Below are positions 34,422-43,719 of a stretch of DNA of 64,000 nt, piece after piece. The stretch is from Gammaproteobacteria bacterium. GTDB taxonomy: Bacteria; Pseudomonadota; Gammaproteobacteria; Steroidobacterales; Woeseiaceae. The notes beneath the pieces are model-generated. The model did no database searches, was not told the origin of the DNA, and was given only the letters and a program-made list of their open reading frames with translations. The stretch spans positions 1 through 64,000 of the forward strand of contig JAACFM010000001.1 in the NCBI GenBank assembly GCA_009937445.1. Direction: 5' to 3'. Both the position numbers and the translations under genes were made by a program. Each line of letters opens with the position of its first letter. Within the stretch, counting starts at the first letter, position 1.

Positions 34422-36662
34422 ATGTACAAGAGACGAGTTTTTTATGTTTGTGCAGCGATGCTCTTCGCTGCACCAGCATTGCAAGCACAGCCTGTTGATA
34501 CCCAGCCTGGTCAACTTGGCGCTGAACCCACATCACGGCCTCGAATAGGCCTGGTGTTGGGCGGTGGTGGAGCCCGCGGTGCGGCGCATATCGGCGTGCT
34601 CAAAGAATTGGAGCGCTTGCGAATACCGGTCGATGCGATAGCGGGAACCAGCATGGGCGCAATCGTTGGCGGACTGTATGCGACCGGAGTCAATGCCGAT
34701 GAACTGGAACAGCTGGTTAGCTCGCTGGACTGGACGGCGGCGCTGTCTGACAAGCCTGCTCGCGAAGACTTGAGTTTCCGTCGCAAGCAGGATGATCGCC
34801 AGTTTCCGATTAATTTTGAGTTGGGTATTCGTGGTAGCGAATTGTTGCTGCCGAAAGGCGTTATTCAGGGTCAGAAACTGGACCTGTTGTTGCGTGAGCT
34901 CACCCTGCACGCATCGCATATCAACGACTTTGACGACTTGCCTATTCCATTCCGGGCGATCGCGTCCGATATCGTTGCAGGGGAGGCTGTCATCATTGGC
35001 GACGGCGATCTGACCAAGGCGATTCGTGCAAGCATGTCGGTTCCCGGTGTGTTTGCACCTGCTCGTGTCAATGGGAAGTTACTGGTGGACGGCGGCTTGA
35101 TTGGTAATCTGCCTGTCGATGTTATGCAGGGAATGGGAGTCGATGTCATTATCGCGGTCGACGTAGAGTTCCCCCTTTATGACTCGGACGAGCTGGGCTC
35201 CGTGCTGACGATATCAGAGCAAATGCTGACTATCCTCATTCGGAAAGAGACACTGCGGCAGATCGACAGACTGACAGCAGAGGACGTCCTGATCAGGCCG
35301 GAGCTGGGCATTTATGCGTCCACGAATTTCAGCGATATCGTCGACACGATTGGGCCCGGTGCGCAGGCAGTTGTCGAGCAGTCTGACAAACTGGGTGAGC
35401 TGTCAATGTCAGAAACCAACTGGAAGGACCACGTCGCGCGACGAAAACTTCGCGAGAATGATAATGAAAATCTTGCGTTCGTTCGGGTGGTCCATGATGG
35501 CAAGCTTGCACCAGAGGTTCTTGAGTCCCGATTGAGCGTTGCGGTCGGGGACGAGATCGATGCAACGCAGCTCGCGAAAAACGCGAACCGGCTTTACGGC
35601 TTGCAGTTGTATGAACACGTCGATTACAGCCTCGTCGACGAGGATGGTTTGACGGGAGTGGAGTATCGAGCAGTTGCCAAAAGCTGGGGTCCAAACTTTC
35701 TTCAGTTCGGTATTTCGCTCGAGGACGATTTCGACGGCTCCACTGCTTTTAATCTCTCGGCACGAATGACGCGAGGCGGCCTTAATCGGCTGGGCGCGGA
35801 ATGGCGCACCGACCTGCAGCTCGGGACAGACCCGGCAATATTGACTGAGTTCTACCAGCCCTTAAGTTTCGACTCGCGGGTTTTTATCGCGCCGCGACTG
35901 GAATTGCGCCAATCTAACCTGAAGGCTTTCGACGCAAGCAGCACGGTCGCCCGATATCGTATTACAGACAGTCAGTTGAGCCTGGATTTCGGGCGCGAGT
36001 TAGGCACGGTTGGCGAATTTAGAGTGGGTGCATACAGAGGTGGCGGTAATGTCCGCCTCAAAGTTGGTGATCCGGTCTTGCCAAATATCGATTTCGAGAC
36101 CGGTGGCGCGTTCGCCAGTCTGCGATTTGATTCAGTCGACAACGCCCACTTCCCGCGCAAAGGCTTGCTGACCGATATTCGCTGGAATTTGTCACGTCCG
36201 AGTATGGGGGCAGACAACAAGTTTGACACCATCGAAGCTGACTTCTCACAAACCTGGAGTCGCGGCAAGAGCAGCCTGCAGTTGGGCCTGAGCTATGCAA
36301 CAACGCTGGATGCTAACACCACCATTCAGGACTATTTTCCGATGGGCGGTTTTCTCAGGCTGTCGGGCCTTGAAAGAGGTGCTATCAGCGGCCCTCACGC
36401 TGCGCTGACCAAACTTGTCTATTACCGCAGGGTCAGCAACACGACCGGCGGATTATTCGAAACGCCTGTGTATCTTGGGTTTTCAGCCGAAGCGGGCAAT
36501 GCCTGGCAAACGCGGGATGAGATCAGTTTTGACACCATGATCATAAACGGCAGTGTCTTTGTTGGTGTCGATTCGTATTTCGGGCCTGTCTATCTTGCTG
36601 CAGGCTTCGCCGAACACGGATATAGCAACTTTTACCTGTTTATCGGCGCGCCGCCGCGTTAG
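34422..36662 (+). CDS. Patatin-like phospholipase with POTRA and beta-barrel (type Vd autotransporter)
   Basis: The protein has 746 residues. A signal peptide ends at about residue 22 (ALQA). The patatin domain (about 40-320) has the oxyanion motif GGGGARG, nucleophile serine in GTSMG and catalytic Asp in VDGGL. A POTRA-like domain follows at about 350-420, then a BamA/TpsB-type 16-strand barrel region to the end. This matches PlpD of Pseudomonas aeruginosa, a self-secreting lipase. ATG 34422 is chosen because it gives a clean signal peptide; it lies 7 nt after the glpD stop. It may act on membrane phospholipids at or outside the outer membrane. Confidence 0.9.
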   Translation: MYKRRVFYVCAAMLFAAPALQAQPVDTQPGQLGAEPTSRPRIGLVLGGGGARGAAHIGVLKELERLRIPVDAIAGTSMGAIVGGLYATGVNADELEQLVSSLDWTAALSDKPAREDLSFRRKQDDRQFPINFELGIRGSELLLPKGVIQGQKLDLLLRELTLHASHINDFDDLPIPFRAIASDIVAGEAVIIGDGDLTKAIRASMSVPGVFAPARVNGKLLVDGGLIGNLPVDVMQGMGVDVIIAVDVEFPLYDSDELGSVLTISEQMLTILIRKETLRQIDRLTAEDVLIRPELGIYASTNFSDIVDTIGPGAQAVVEQSDKLGELSMSETNWKDHVARRKLRENDNENLAFVRVVHDGKLAPEVLESRLSVAVGDEIDATQLAKNANRLYGLQLYEHVDYSLVDEDGLTGVEYRAVAKSWGPNFLQFGISLEDDFDGSTAFNLSARMTRGGLNRLGAEWRTDLQLGTDPAILTEFYQPLSFDSRVFIAPRLELRQSNLKAFDASSTVARYRITDSQLSLDFGRELGTVGEFRVGAYRGGGNVRLKVGDPVLPNIDFETGGAFASLRFDSVDNAHFPRKGLLTDIRWNLSRPSMGADNKFDTIEADFSQTWSRGKSSLQLGLSYATTLDANTTIQDYFPMGGFLRLSGLERGAISGPHAALTKLVYYRRVSNTTGGLFETPVYLGFSAEAGNAWQTRDEISFDTMIINGSVFVGVDSYFGPVYLAAGFAEHGYSNFYLFIGAPPR

Positions 36663-36668
36663 ACGCAT

Positions 36669-36986
36669 TTACCGGGAAAGCTTTTCCAGTACCTGAGTTG
36701 GCGTATCCGTATCTCGGTAATAGCCGTGGCGCATTGCCATTTTCTCGAAGGCGGCATCGCGCTCCGATTCACTGGGGTACCAGTGCAGGCGCTCCCAGTC
36801 ATCGCCGAGGACGTTTCTCAGTGTATCGTTGGCAGGCAAAGAGACCCGGATTCCGAAGGGTCGTTCCTGACCAGCGGTTGTCTGATCAACCAGGTTGTGT
36901 TGGTGGCAATAGTCCACGATTTCTCCAATGTTCGGTGTCGCGCCGCGCGAGTATACCGAATTCTCACCGGTCTGCGGCGCCCTCAC
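36669..36986 (-). CDS. Hypothetical protein downstream of kinase-like gene
   Basis: This 105-residue soluble protein has no signal peptide or membrane helix and no recognised family. It contains a central HW..SESERDAAFEKMA segment and ends in a helical, charged stretch. The start overlaps the 3' end of the kinase-like gene by 23 nt, so the two are probably co-translated. It is convergent with the patatin gene; only 6 nt separate the stops. Confidence 0.6.
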   Translation of the reverse strand: MRAPQTGENSVYSRGATPNIGEIVDYCHQHNLVDQTTAGQERPFGIRVSLPANDTLRNVLGDDWERLHWYPSESERDAAFEKMAMRHGYYRDTDTPTQVLEKLSR

Positions 36987-37614
36987 GATCGGACCAACCC
37001 AGCAGTCTTCTTGTTACGAACAGGTACAAAGGCTTAATCAACGACATCCAGGCGCGAGATATCGAAGACGGTGATGCGAGGATCATCCGTTCACGTGCTG
37101 TCAGCAAATCGGGTCGATAGGTTTTCTTGTGTTTCAAAAGGTGCCGGATGTCCTCTCGAGCAGCCACTCGAAACAGGCGACCGCGCCGGGCAGCGTAGCT
37201 GGCGAGCTGAAAATCAATGAATGCCGGCGACCCTTCTGCAGAGACCAGAATGTTAGGTTCCTTTGCCAGATCGTTATGCACCACACCGGCTGAGTGGATC
37301 CGACGCAATAATCGCGCGGCATCGCGAAAATAGGCCGCATTCTGCGGCCGCCCGACATGCATCGGCACGCCGGGGGTAAATCGCCTCAACAGGCAGTGGT
37401 GGTCGTGGTCGATGAGCTGCGGAATACCCTCTATTTCCTGTAAAGCAGCCAGCGCCATCGCTTCTCGCCGCAAAAGTCTTCGTGCGAGCCAGGCCAGCCA
37501 CCAGCGTGCAGGGCGGGTATCGCGCAGTATTGCCGATTTGCCGCGGTATTGGGTCTTCCATACCTCGCCAAACAGGTCTTTCTTCAAAAGCACTTTGTTC
37601 GACATTTGGTCCAT
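36964..37614 (-). CDS. RIO/Kdo-kinase-like small protein kinase fold
   Basis: The protein is about 216 residues from ATG 37614; ATG 37605 is also possible. A kinase-like core is seen: a lysine after the first strands (GKSAILRDT), the catalytic motif VVHNDLAKEPNIL, and the metal-binding FIDFQLAS. This is the pattern of RIO and lipopolysaccharide kinase families rather than Hanks kinases, with DFQ in place of DFG. The substrate could be LPS core, another small molecule or a protein. It is divergent from the AAA/WD40 gene with a 62-nt gap, so they may share regulation. Confidence 0.8.
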   Translation of the reverse strand: MDQMSNKVLLKKDLFGEVWKTQYRGKSAILRDTRPARWWLAWLARRLLRREAMALAALQEIEGIPQLIDHDHHCLLRRFTPGVPMHVGRPQNAAYFRDAARLLRRIHSAGVVHNDLAKEPNILVSAEGSPAFIDFQLASYAARRGRLFRVAAREDIRHLLKHKKTYRPDLLTARERMILASPSSISRAWMSLIKPLYLFVTRRLLGWSDREGAADR

Positions 37615-37676
37615 CTGCACTGGCGGTCGACCTCGAATTTGCAGAGAATACAATAACCTTTTTAACAGGAAGCAGT

Positions 37677-40600
37677 GTGGCCGGCGATTCGACCGACAAA
37701 GACAACGGCGAACAGCGTAGCAGCACGGATACAAGCGGCGAGTTCTTTAGCGTTGGTATGCCGTTGCACGCGGTGCGCGCCGGGTATGTAAGACGACGCG
37801 CCGATGAGCAGCTATTCGATGCCGTCATGGCAGGTCGTTATGCGCATGTCGTCGCTCCAGATCGAAGTGGCAAGACCAGTTTGATCGCGTCCACAGCGGC
37901 TCGCCTCGAAAGCAACGGTCAAAAAGTTGCCATTCTCGATCTGGAACAGATCGGAGATCGTGACGGAGGTAGCGATTCCGGCCGCTGGTACTACAGTGTT
38001 GCCTACCGTCTTTTGCGACAACTTCGCATACGCTATGACCTGCAGTCCTGGTGGCAGGACAAAAACATTCTCAGTAACCGTCAGCGTCTGCTGGAATTCT
38101 ATTCGGAAATCATATTGCAGCATGTCGACAGCCGAATTGTTGTCTTTGTTGATGAGATTCAGTGTATCGAGAATCTGACCTACGCTGATCAAATGCTCAC
38201 GAGTATTCGGGCGGCACACAATGCCCGCACGACAGATCCGGATTTTTCACGACTCTGTTTCGTCCTGCTGGGAGAATGCGATCCTGTCAGCTTGATGCAG
38301 GAAGCTAAGCTGTCACCCTTTAACGTGACGCAACAGATACAACTCGACGACTTTTCTCGCGAAGATCTCGAGTTGTTCTCGACCGAGCTTAATCTTGGTC
38401 ATGACGATGCAAGCACTGCGCTTGATCGAATTTACTTCTGGACAAATGGGCAGCCCTACCTGACTCAGAAGTTGGCGCGTGCTGTCGCTCGAGAATCCGC
38501 GGTTGAGAATGTCGAGGGGTTAGTGGACCGAATTGCCACTCGGCAGCTGGCGGGACGTGCCGCACTGCATAACGAACCGCACATGAGCCATATTCACCGC
38601 AGTATCGTCAACGATACGCAGCGATGCGAGCCGCTGCTGAATCTGTACGGGAAAATTCGCAAGGGTATTGAAGTACCTGCGGACCTGGGTTCCCCCCTGC
38701 AGCGGCGATTGATGGCAATCGGTCTGCTGGTGATTGATGACGAAAGCAATCTAAAAGTTCGCAACAGGATGTACGAGTTGGTGTTCACGGCGCGTTGGGC
38801 AAATGAAAATTTGCCAACGCGTTTCAAGGTGCCGGCGATTGTTGCAGGTGTTCTGCTGTTGTTTGCAATGATTCCATTTTGGTACACCCAATGGCTTCCC
38901 AACCCTTATGTTCGAGTGCTGGCTTCCGACGCAGCTGGCCTTCCGGAGGCAACAGCCGCGTACGAAAATTTTCGGTCATTCCCCGGGCATGCGGATACTG
39001 CGGAGAACCTGTATCGAGGGTTTCTCGATCGACGTGCTCTGGCAGCAAACGATGAGCTCGACATTCAGCGGCTTGCGACGCTGGTTGCAGAGGTCCCGAG
39101 CGCCGGGCGACGCGGCGACGAGTATGTGGCGGAGTTTTGGGATCGCAAGTCCAGACTGGCCCTGCGTGAGGAGGACCGGGATGTTGCGTTATTGGCGAAA
39201 ATTAAGTCGCTGGTGCTGGCTACCGCGTCTCGCCGCCAGCGAGCGGCATCGCTCATCAGTGATGACTATCCATACTTGCTGACCACGCTTCCGGCCATAC
39301 CAGGACGTACGACTGTTTTCGATCCGGTCGGCATGATCATGACAACCGCCGTTGGCGCAGAGATTTCTCAATACTCCTATTCGCAGCAGGGTGTACAGCA
39401 TCGCGAACCGTGGTCGGTTACAGCGCTGGAAGTCAGTCCGCTGGTCCGTCGAGTCATAATCGACCGGGAGGGTGCGGTTAGTCGAATTGGGTTGACGCTC
39501 AACATCAGCCATTCGCGGCTGTCAGATTTACGCATCAAGATCATCGCACCGTCCGGCCGAACCGTTGAAATTGAAACTGGTATGGAGCGAGCTTCAAGCG
39601 ATGATGATATTCGGATTCCGGGTGAGCAATTACGAGAACTGGTTGGCGAGTCGCTCAATGGTACCTGGAGCATCAGTATTCGTGATGAAAGCCTCGGGGT
39701 AGCAGGGCAATTGGTCGGTTGGAATCTGAAACTCAATTCGCAGGGGGCGGTAGAGTATTTTCAGAGAGGATTGAACATTCCGGACCCGGTGGAGAGAGAA
39801 ACCGACAATATCTGGTTTGATCCCTCCGGTCGGTATGCTGTTGCCCGCGCCATGCAAAGCGACAGTGCGCGACTGTGGGATTTGGCGTTTGCCGAACCGG
39901 TACGCGCCATCGCACTTGATGAGAGCGAAGCGTTGATTGGCCTTGATGCGTCAGCGCGTCGACTGGTAACAGCTATTCAGGATAGGGTGAATGTCTGGGA
40001 TACGGCGACTGGCGACCGCATAGCCACTTTGCCAGTGGGTGCAGCCAGTAGCAACGCGATGCTCACTCCGGACCGGTCGAGTTTGTTTGTTGATCGCCGG
40101 GGCGATGCAGAGAGTCGTCTGCAGGTATGGAATCTCGATGATGGAACAATTACGGCCGAAGTGATCGTTCCCGGTGTACCGGCATTGGTTGCTATCGACG
40201 CGTCAGGAAGCCGGGTGGCAATTGCTGATTTCGACAGGGCAGTGCGGGTCTGGGACTTTCAAACGACTGAGTTACTGGGGCAATTCGACCTGCAGGCGCA
40301 GCCCGGTGCCATCAAACTGTCGTCGAGTGGCGCTGCATTGGCTGCGGTTTTCCCCAACGTTGGCCTTTCCCTTTGGGATGTTTCGAATCCACAGCGACCG
40401 TTGCTGCAAGAGTTTGGCGGCGGGCAATGGCAGTTTGCGTTCTCACCTTCCGGTAATTATGTTGCCGCTGGCCAGCCCGAAGCAGGGTTTCAGATCTTCA
40501 ATAGCGCCGATGGCGCGTTGATCGGTCCGCCGTTGGGCGTGCGCAAAACCGGACAGGCAAAGGATATTTTGGCCTTCAGTCAGGATGAGCAGGTATTGCT

Positions 40601-41723
40601 AACGGGCAGCAACGACAGTAACACTCGCATCTGGCGGGTACCGACCGCCGGCGTAGCGATCAATAATGTCGAGCAGTCACCTGCGCACACAATATGGAGT
40701 CCGTCAGCCGACCATCCACTGGCGGTAGCGCCGGACGGATCGTTTTTCAGTATTGGTGATGCCACCGGACACGTCCATATCATACCGTCGGATACACCGT
40801 TATCTGAACTGGCGGTAATCAGTGAAGACGTTAGTTTCGTCGGGCATAACAGCGAGGTGAGTTTGGTGGAAATTGCGCCATCGGCCGCACTGGTAGCCAG
40901 TGTCGCCGCTGACAACACGCTGCGACTGTGGAGGACGAACAACGGTGAGCCGCTTGAGTACATGATTGAAATATCCGGGGCACCCGTGTCACACATGGTT
41001 TTTTCGCCGAATGCCGAATATCTGGGCCTGCTGAGTGGAAGCCGAGTGTCTGTGGTCGATGTCAGCGTCGGCACATTGGTCGCTGAATACGAGACCGGCG
41101 GTGTCTTCAGTGGGTTAACGTTCGCGGCGGACGACAAGCTTTATCTGGGCAGCAATAATGGTTCTTTGCAGTTATTGAGCCGCGGCATCGATAACAACTG
41201 GAATCTGCAACAGGTCTGGCAGGGACCGGCCGGAATTCGGGTACTTCGAGCCTCACCCAGGGGCGATTTTCTGATACTGATTGACGACAATAATCTTGCC
41301 AGCCAGTTGATACTTGCGGAAAGCCGCTTAGGTGATGCAACGTTGCAATTGCCCTCTGAGGTGCAGGAAGTCGTATTCAATGCCAACGGCACGCGGGCCT
41401 ACTTCAGGTCTTCGCGATGGGTTCACCGCGCCAGCCTGTCGACAAGCGGATTGATCTGGACGGATGCGTTATTTGTTCCACGAGCACTCAATGGCGCGGG
41501 TATCGTTTACGGCGACGGTGCGAGCGACTCGCAGATCGGTCAGCGCTTATTCCTGCCGACGTCCAAAAATGGCTATATCGCAATCGTCGAATTGAATTTT
41601 GATGGGTCCTCGTCAACGAAACTTTTTGGCAGCAGGGACGAACTATTGGAGGAATGGCGTGGCCGAACTATCGCAACTCCCCTCGCAGAGTCCGGACCAG
41701 TACCTCAAGCTTTGCAGCCGTAA
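37677..41723 (+). CDS. AAA-like ATPase / membrane / P-domain / WD40 giant protein
   Basis: The protein has 1348 residues from GTG 37677, with AGGA 7 nt upstream. Residues 25-370 resemble the AAA_35 STAND-like ATPase module: Walker A PDRSGKTS at about 61-68, Walker B IVVFVDE at 154-160, and a helical and winged-helix-like part after it. A membrane helix lies at about 383-402. Residues about 590-690 form a proprotein-convertase P-like domain (IGLTLNISHSRLSDLRIKII, then GTWSISIRD). From about 700 to 1330 there are many WD40 blades (RLWDLAF, NVWDTATGD, RVWDFQTTE, RIWRV, RLWRT). The WD40 and P-like domains should be outside the cytoplasm. The 3' end overlaps the convergent MFS gene by 56 nt. Function is unknown; a sensor with an internal NTPase switch is inferred. 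Confidence 0.85.
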   Translation: MAGDSTDKDNGEQRSSTDTSGEFFSVGMPLHAVRAGYVRRRADEQLFDAVMAGRYAHVVAPDRSGKTSLIASTAARLESNGQKVAILDLEQIGDRDGGSDSGRWYYSVAYRLLRQLRIRYDLQSWWQDKNILSNRQRLLEFYSEIILQHVDSRIVVFVDEIQCIENLTYADQMLTSIRAAHNARTTDPDFSRLCFVLLGECDPVSLMQEAKLSPFNVTQQIQLDDFSREDLELFSTELNLGHDDASTALDRIYFWTNGQPYLTQKLARAVARESAVENVEGLVDRIATRQLAGRAALHNEPHMSHIHRSIVNDTQRCEPLLNLYGKIRKGIEVPADLGSPLQRRLMAIGLLVIDDESNLKVRNRMYELVFTARWANENLPTRFKVPAIVAGVLLLFAMIPFWYTQWLPNPYVRVLASDAAGLPEATAAYENFRSFPGHADTAENLYRGFLDRRALAANDELDIQRLATLVAEVPSAGRRGDEYVAEFWDRKSRLALREEDRDVALLAKIKSLVLATASRRQRAASLISDDYPYLLTTLPAIPGRTTVFDPVGMIMTTAVGAEISQYSYSQQGVQHREPWSVTALEVSPLVRRVIIDREGAVSRIGLTLNISHSRLSDLRIKIIAPSGRTVEIETGMERASSDDDIRIPGEQLRELVGESLNGTWSISIRDESLGVAGQLVGWNLKLNSQGAVEYFQRGLNIPDPVERETDNIWFDPSGRYAVARAMQSDSARLWDLAFAEPVRAIALDESEALIGLDASARRLVTAIQDRVNVWDTATGDRIATLPVGAASSNAMLTPDRSSLFVDRRGDAESRLQVWNLDDGTITAEVIVPGVPALVAIDASGSRVAIADFDRAVRVWDFQTTELLGQFDLQAQPGAIKLSSSGAALAAVFPNVGLSLWDVSNPQRPLLQEFGGGQWQFAFSPSGNYVAAGQPEAGFQIFNSADGALIGPPLGVRKTGQAKDILAFSQDEQVLLTGSNDSNTRIWRVPTAGVAINNVEQSPAHTIWSPSADHPLAVAPDGSFFSIGDATGHVHIIPSDTPLSELAVISEDVSFVGHNSEVSLVEIAPSAALVASVAADNTLRLWRTNNGEPLEYMIEISGAPVSHMVFSPNAEYLGLLSGSRVSVVDVSVGTLVAEYETGGVFSGLTFAADDKLYLGSNNGSLQLLSRGIDNNWNLQQVWQGPAGIRVLRASPRGDFLILIDDNNLASQLILAESRLGDATLQLPSEVQEVVFNANGTRAYFRSSRWVHRASLSTSGLIWTDALFVPRALNGAGIVYGDGASDSQIGQRLFLPTSKNGYIAIVELNFDGSSSTKLFGSRDELLEEWRGRTIATPLAESGPVPQALQP

Positions 41724-43551
41724 CGTCTGCCGGTGCAACCGGCGCACCAACAAAAACCGGTACCCGTGCGAATAGTCGACCTGGGATTTTTCGGAGTCCA
41801 CCGGATTTACGTCGACTGAACCAACTTCCCCACAAGCGCCCGAGTGCTACTGGAACGACCGGAACCGGACGTCGTGCGATAATCTTTTCAATCCCCGGTT
41901 TGAACGGCTGAATTTCGCCGTCGGTAGTCAGGCCACCTTCCGGGAATATGCAAACGATATTGCCGGCGGCCAGTTCCTCGTCGACCTTTTCGAATGCGTC
42001 ATTCATCAGCTCTTCATCCTCTTTTCTGGACGCTATCGGGATCGCTTTGGCGTTGCGAAAAATAAAACTCAGGAATGGCATCTGAAAAATTTTGTAGTAC
42101 ATGACGAAGCGCATCGGCCGTGCGATCGAGCCACCGAGAATAATAGGGTCCATAAAGCTGACGTGATTGCAGACGACAACCGCAGGGCCACTCTTGGGGA
42201 TGTTTTCAAGGCCGGTGGGTCGAATCCTGTAGACGACGTTGATCGCCAGCCAAGCGAGGAATCGCATCAGGAATTCCGGCAGCAGCGAGAAGATGTAGAC
42301 CGCCACCAGGAGATTCAATGCAGCGATGAAGAGAAACAGTTCCGGTATCGAAAAGCCCGACTTCAAAATGACGATACTGAGCAGCGATGCTGAGACCATC
42401 AGCAGTGCATTGAGGATGTTGTTAGCAGCAATAATGCGCGACAAGTGTCGCCGTTCCGAGCGTTTTTGAATCAGGGCGTATAAGGGAACACTATAGAATC
42501 CACCGAACGCACCGAGCAAAGCGAGGTCGGTGAGTATGCGCCAACTGCCAGCACGACCAAGGAAGTCACTCACGGATACGACGCTCGACATCGTTGCGCT
42601 CGGTTGAGCGAAGTAAAGATCGATCGCGAACAGACTCATACCAATCGAGCCGAAGGGCACCAGCCCAAGTTCGATGCGGTGTCCTGACATGCGTTCACAA
42701 AGCAGTGATCCCAGACCAACACCAACGGCGAATGCGACCAGCAGGGTGGTGACAACGGATTCGTTGCCGTTAAGAATGTCAGCGGCGTATGCGGGCATCT
42801 GGATCGTCATTGCCGAACCGAAAAACCAGAACCAGGAGATTCCCAGTATGGAGAGAAAGACGCTTTTTTCCGCGCGTGCGAAACTAACGATACGCCAGGT
42901 TTCCTTCCAGGCGTTCCAGTTAATCGTAAGCTGGGGGTCGACCGCTTCGGTTTTCGGTACCTTGCGACTGCTGAGATACCCCAGAATAGCGACCGTTATC
43001 AGAATAACGGCCAACAGGATTTGCCGGTCCGATGTAAAGTCGATGGCTTCAACACCGACGATCAAGCCGACGATTATCGCCACATAGGTTCCTGACTCGA
43101 CCAGCGCGTTGCCGCCGATCAGTTCCTCAGTGCGGAGCTTCTGCGGGAGGTAGGCGTATTTGACGGGGCCAAACAGCGTTGACTGACAGCCCATCAGAAA
43201 CAGGACGAACAACAGGATCTCGTAAAGCTTTGTTAGAAGGGCAATAGCGGCAAGTATCATCAGGCCGATTTCGAGCAGCTTCACGTGCCGCATGAGCATG
43301 GACTTTTCGTACTTGTCGGCAAGCTGTCCCGCCGTCGCAGAGAAAAGGAAGAACGGCAGTATGAACAGGAACGCCGCCACATTGGCCAGCACTGTGTGCC
43401 CCATTCCGAGGACTGTGACGCCCTGAAATGTGATCAGAATCACAAGTCCATTGCGAAAAATGTTGTCGTTTAGTGCGCCGAGGAACTGAGTCCCGAAAAA
43501 GGGCGCAAAGCGGCGTTGGCTGAGAAGTAGAAACTGGCTCGATCCTGACAA
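41668..43551 (-). CDS. MFS transporter fused to PlsC-type acyltransferase (LplT-Aas-like, no ligase domain)
   Basis: The protein has 627 residues. Residues 10-410 are a 12-helix major facilitator domain of the LplT lysophospholipid transporter type (FFGTQFLGALNDNIFRNG). Residues about 430-627 are a lysophospholipid acyltransferase domain with the catalytic NHVSFMD (HX4D) and FPEGG motifs. In related proteins a C-terminal acyl-ACP synthetase domain follows; it is missing here, so the acyl donor must come from elsewhere. It should flip and re-acylate lysophospholipids at the inner membrane. A phospholipase (34422) that makes such lipids is encoded nearby. Confidence 0.9.
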   Translation of the reverse strand: MSGSSQFLLLSQRRFAPFFGTQFLGALNDNIFRNGLVILITFQGVTVLGMGHTVLANVAAFLFILPFFLFSATAGQLADKYEKSMLMRHVKLLEIGLMILAAIALLTKLYEILLFVLFLMGCQSTLFGPVKYAYLPQKLRTEELIGGNALVESGTYVAIIVGLIVGVEAIDFTSDRQILLAVILITVAILGYLSSRKVPKTEAVDPQLTINWNAWKETWRIVSFARAEKSVFLSILGISWFWFFGSAMTIQMPAYAADILNGNESVVTTLLVAFAVGVGLGSLLCERMSGHRIELGLVPFGSIGMSLFAIDLYFAQPSATMSSVVSVSDFLGRAGSWRILTDLALLGAFGGFYSVPLYALIQKRSERRHLSRIIAANNILNALLMVSASLLSIVILKSGFSIPELFLFIAALNLLVAVYIFSLLPEFLMRFLAWLAINVVYRIRPTGLENIPKSGPAVVVCNHVSFMDPIILGGSIARPMRFVMYYKIFQMPFLSFIFRNAKAIPIASRKEDEELMNDAFEKVDEELAAGNIVCIFPEGGLTTDGEIQPFKPGIEKIIARRPVPVVPVALGRLWGSWFSRRKSGGLRKIPGRLFARVPVFVGAPVAPADVTAAKLEVLVRTLRGELR

Positions 43552-43632
43552 AATTCCGTCCTCTGAGGTCGGCGACGCGTCACTATAGCCTGAAATCCCT
43601 GATTGCCGTTCAAAACTGCGAACTCGCGTCGG

Positions 43633-43660
43633 TTTGGCAATTTGACATTTTTGCTATGAT
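43633..43660 (+). promoter_or_regulatory. Candidate sigma-70 promoter with extended -10
   Basis: TTTGGC at 43633-43638 is a weak -35. TATGAT at 43655-43660 is a good -10, preceded by TGC, which makes it an extended -10. The spacer is 16 nt. It would drive the EexN-like lipoprotein gene 60 nt downstream. Confidence 0.45.
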
Positions 43661-43719
43661 AGCCAGCGGGTTGCTTCGATTTGCCACTCATTTGATCAGG
43701 CGATAAAGATATTCGAAAA

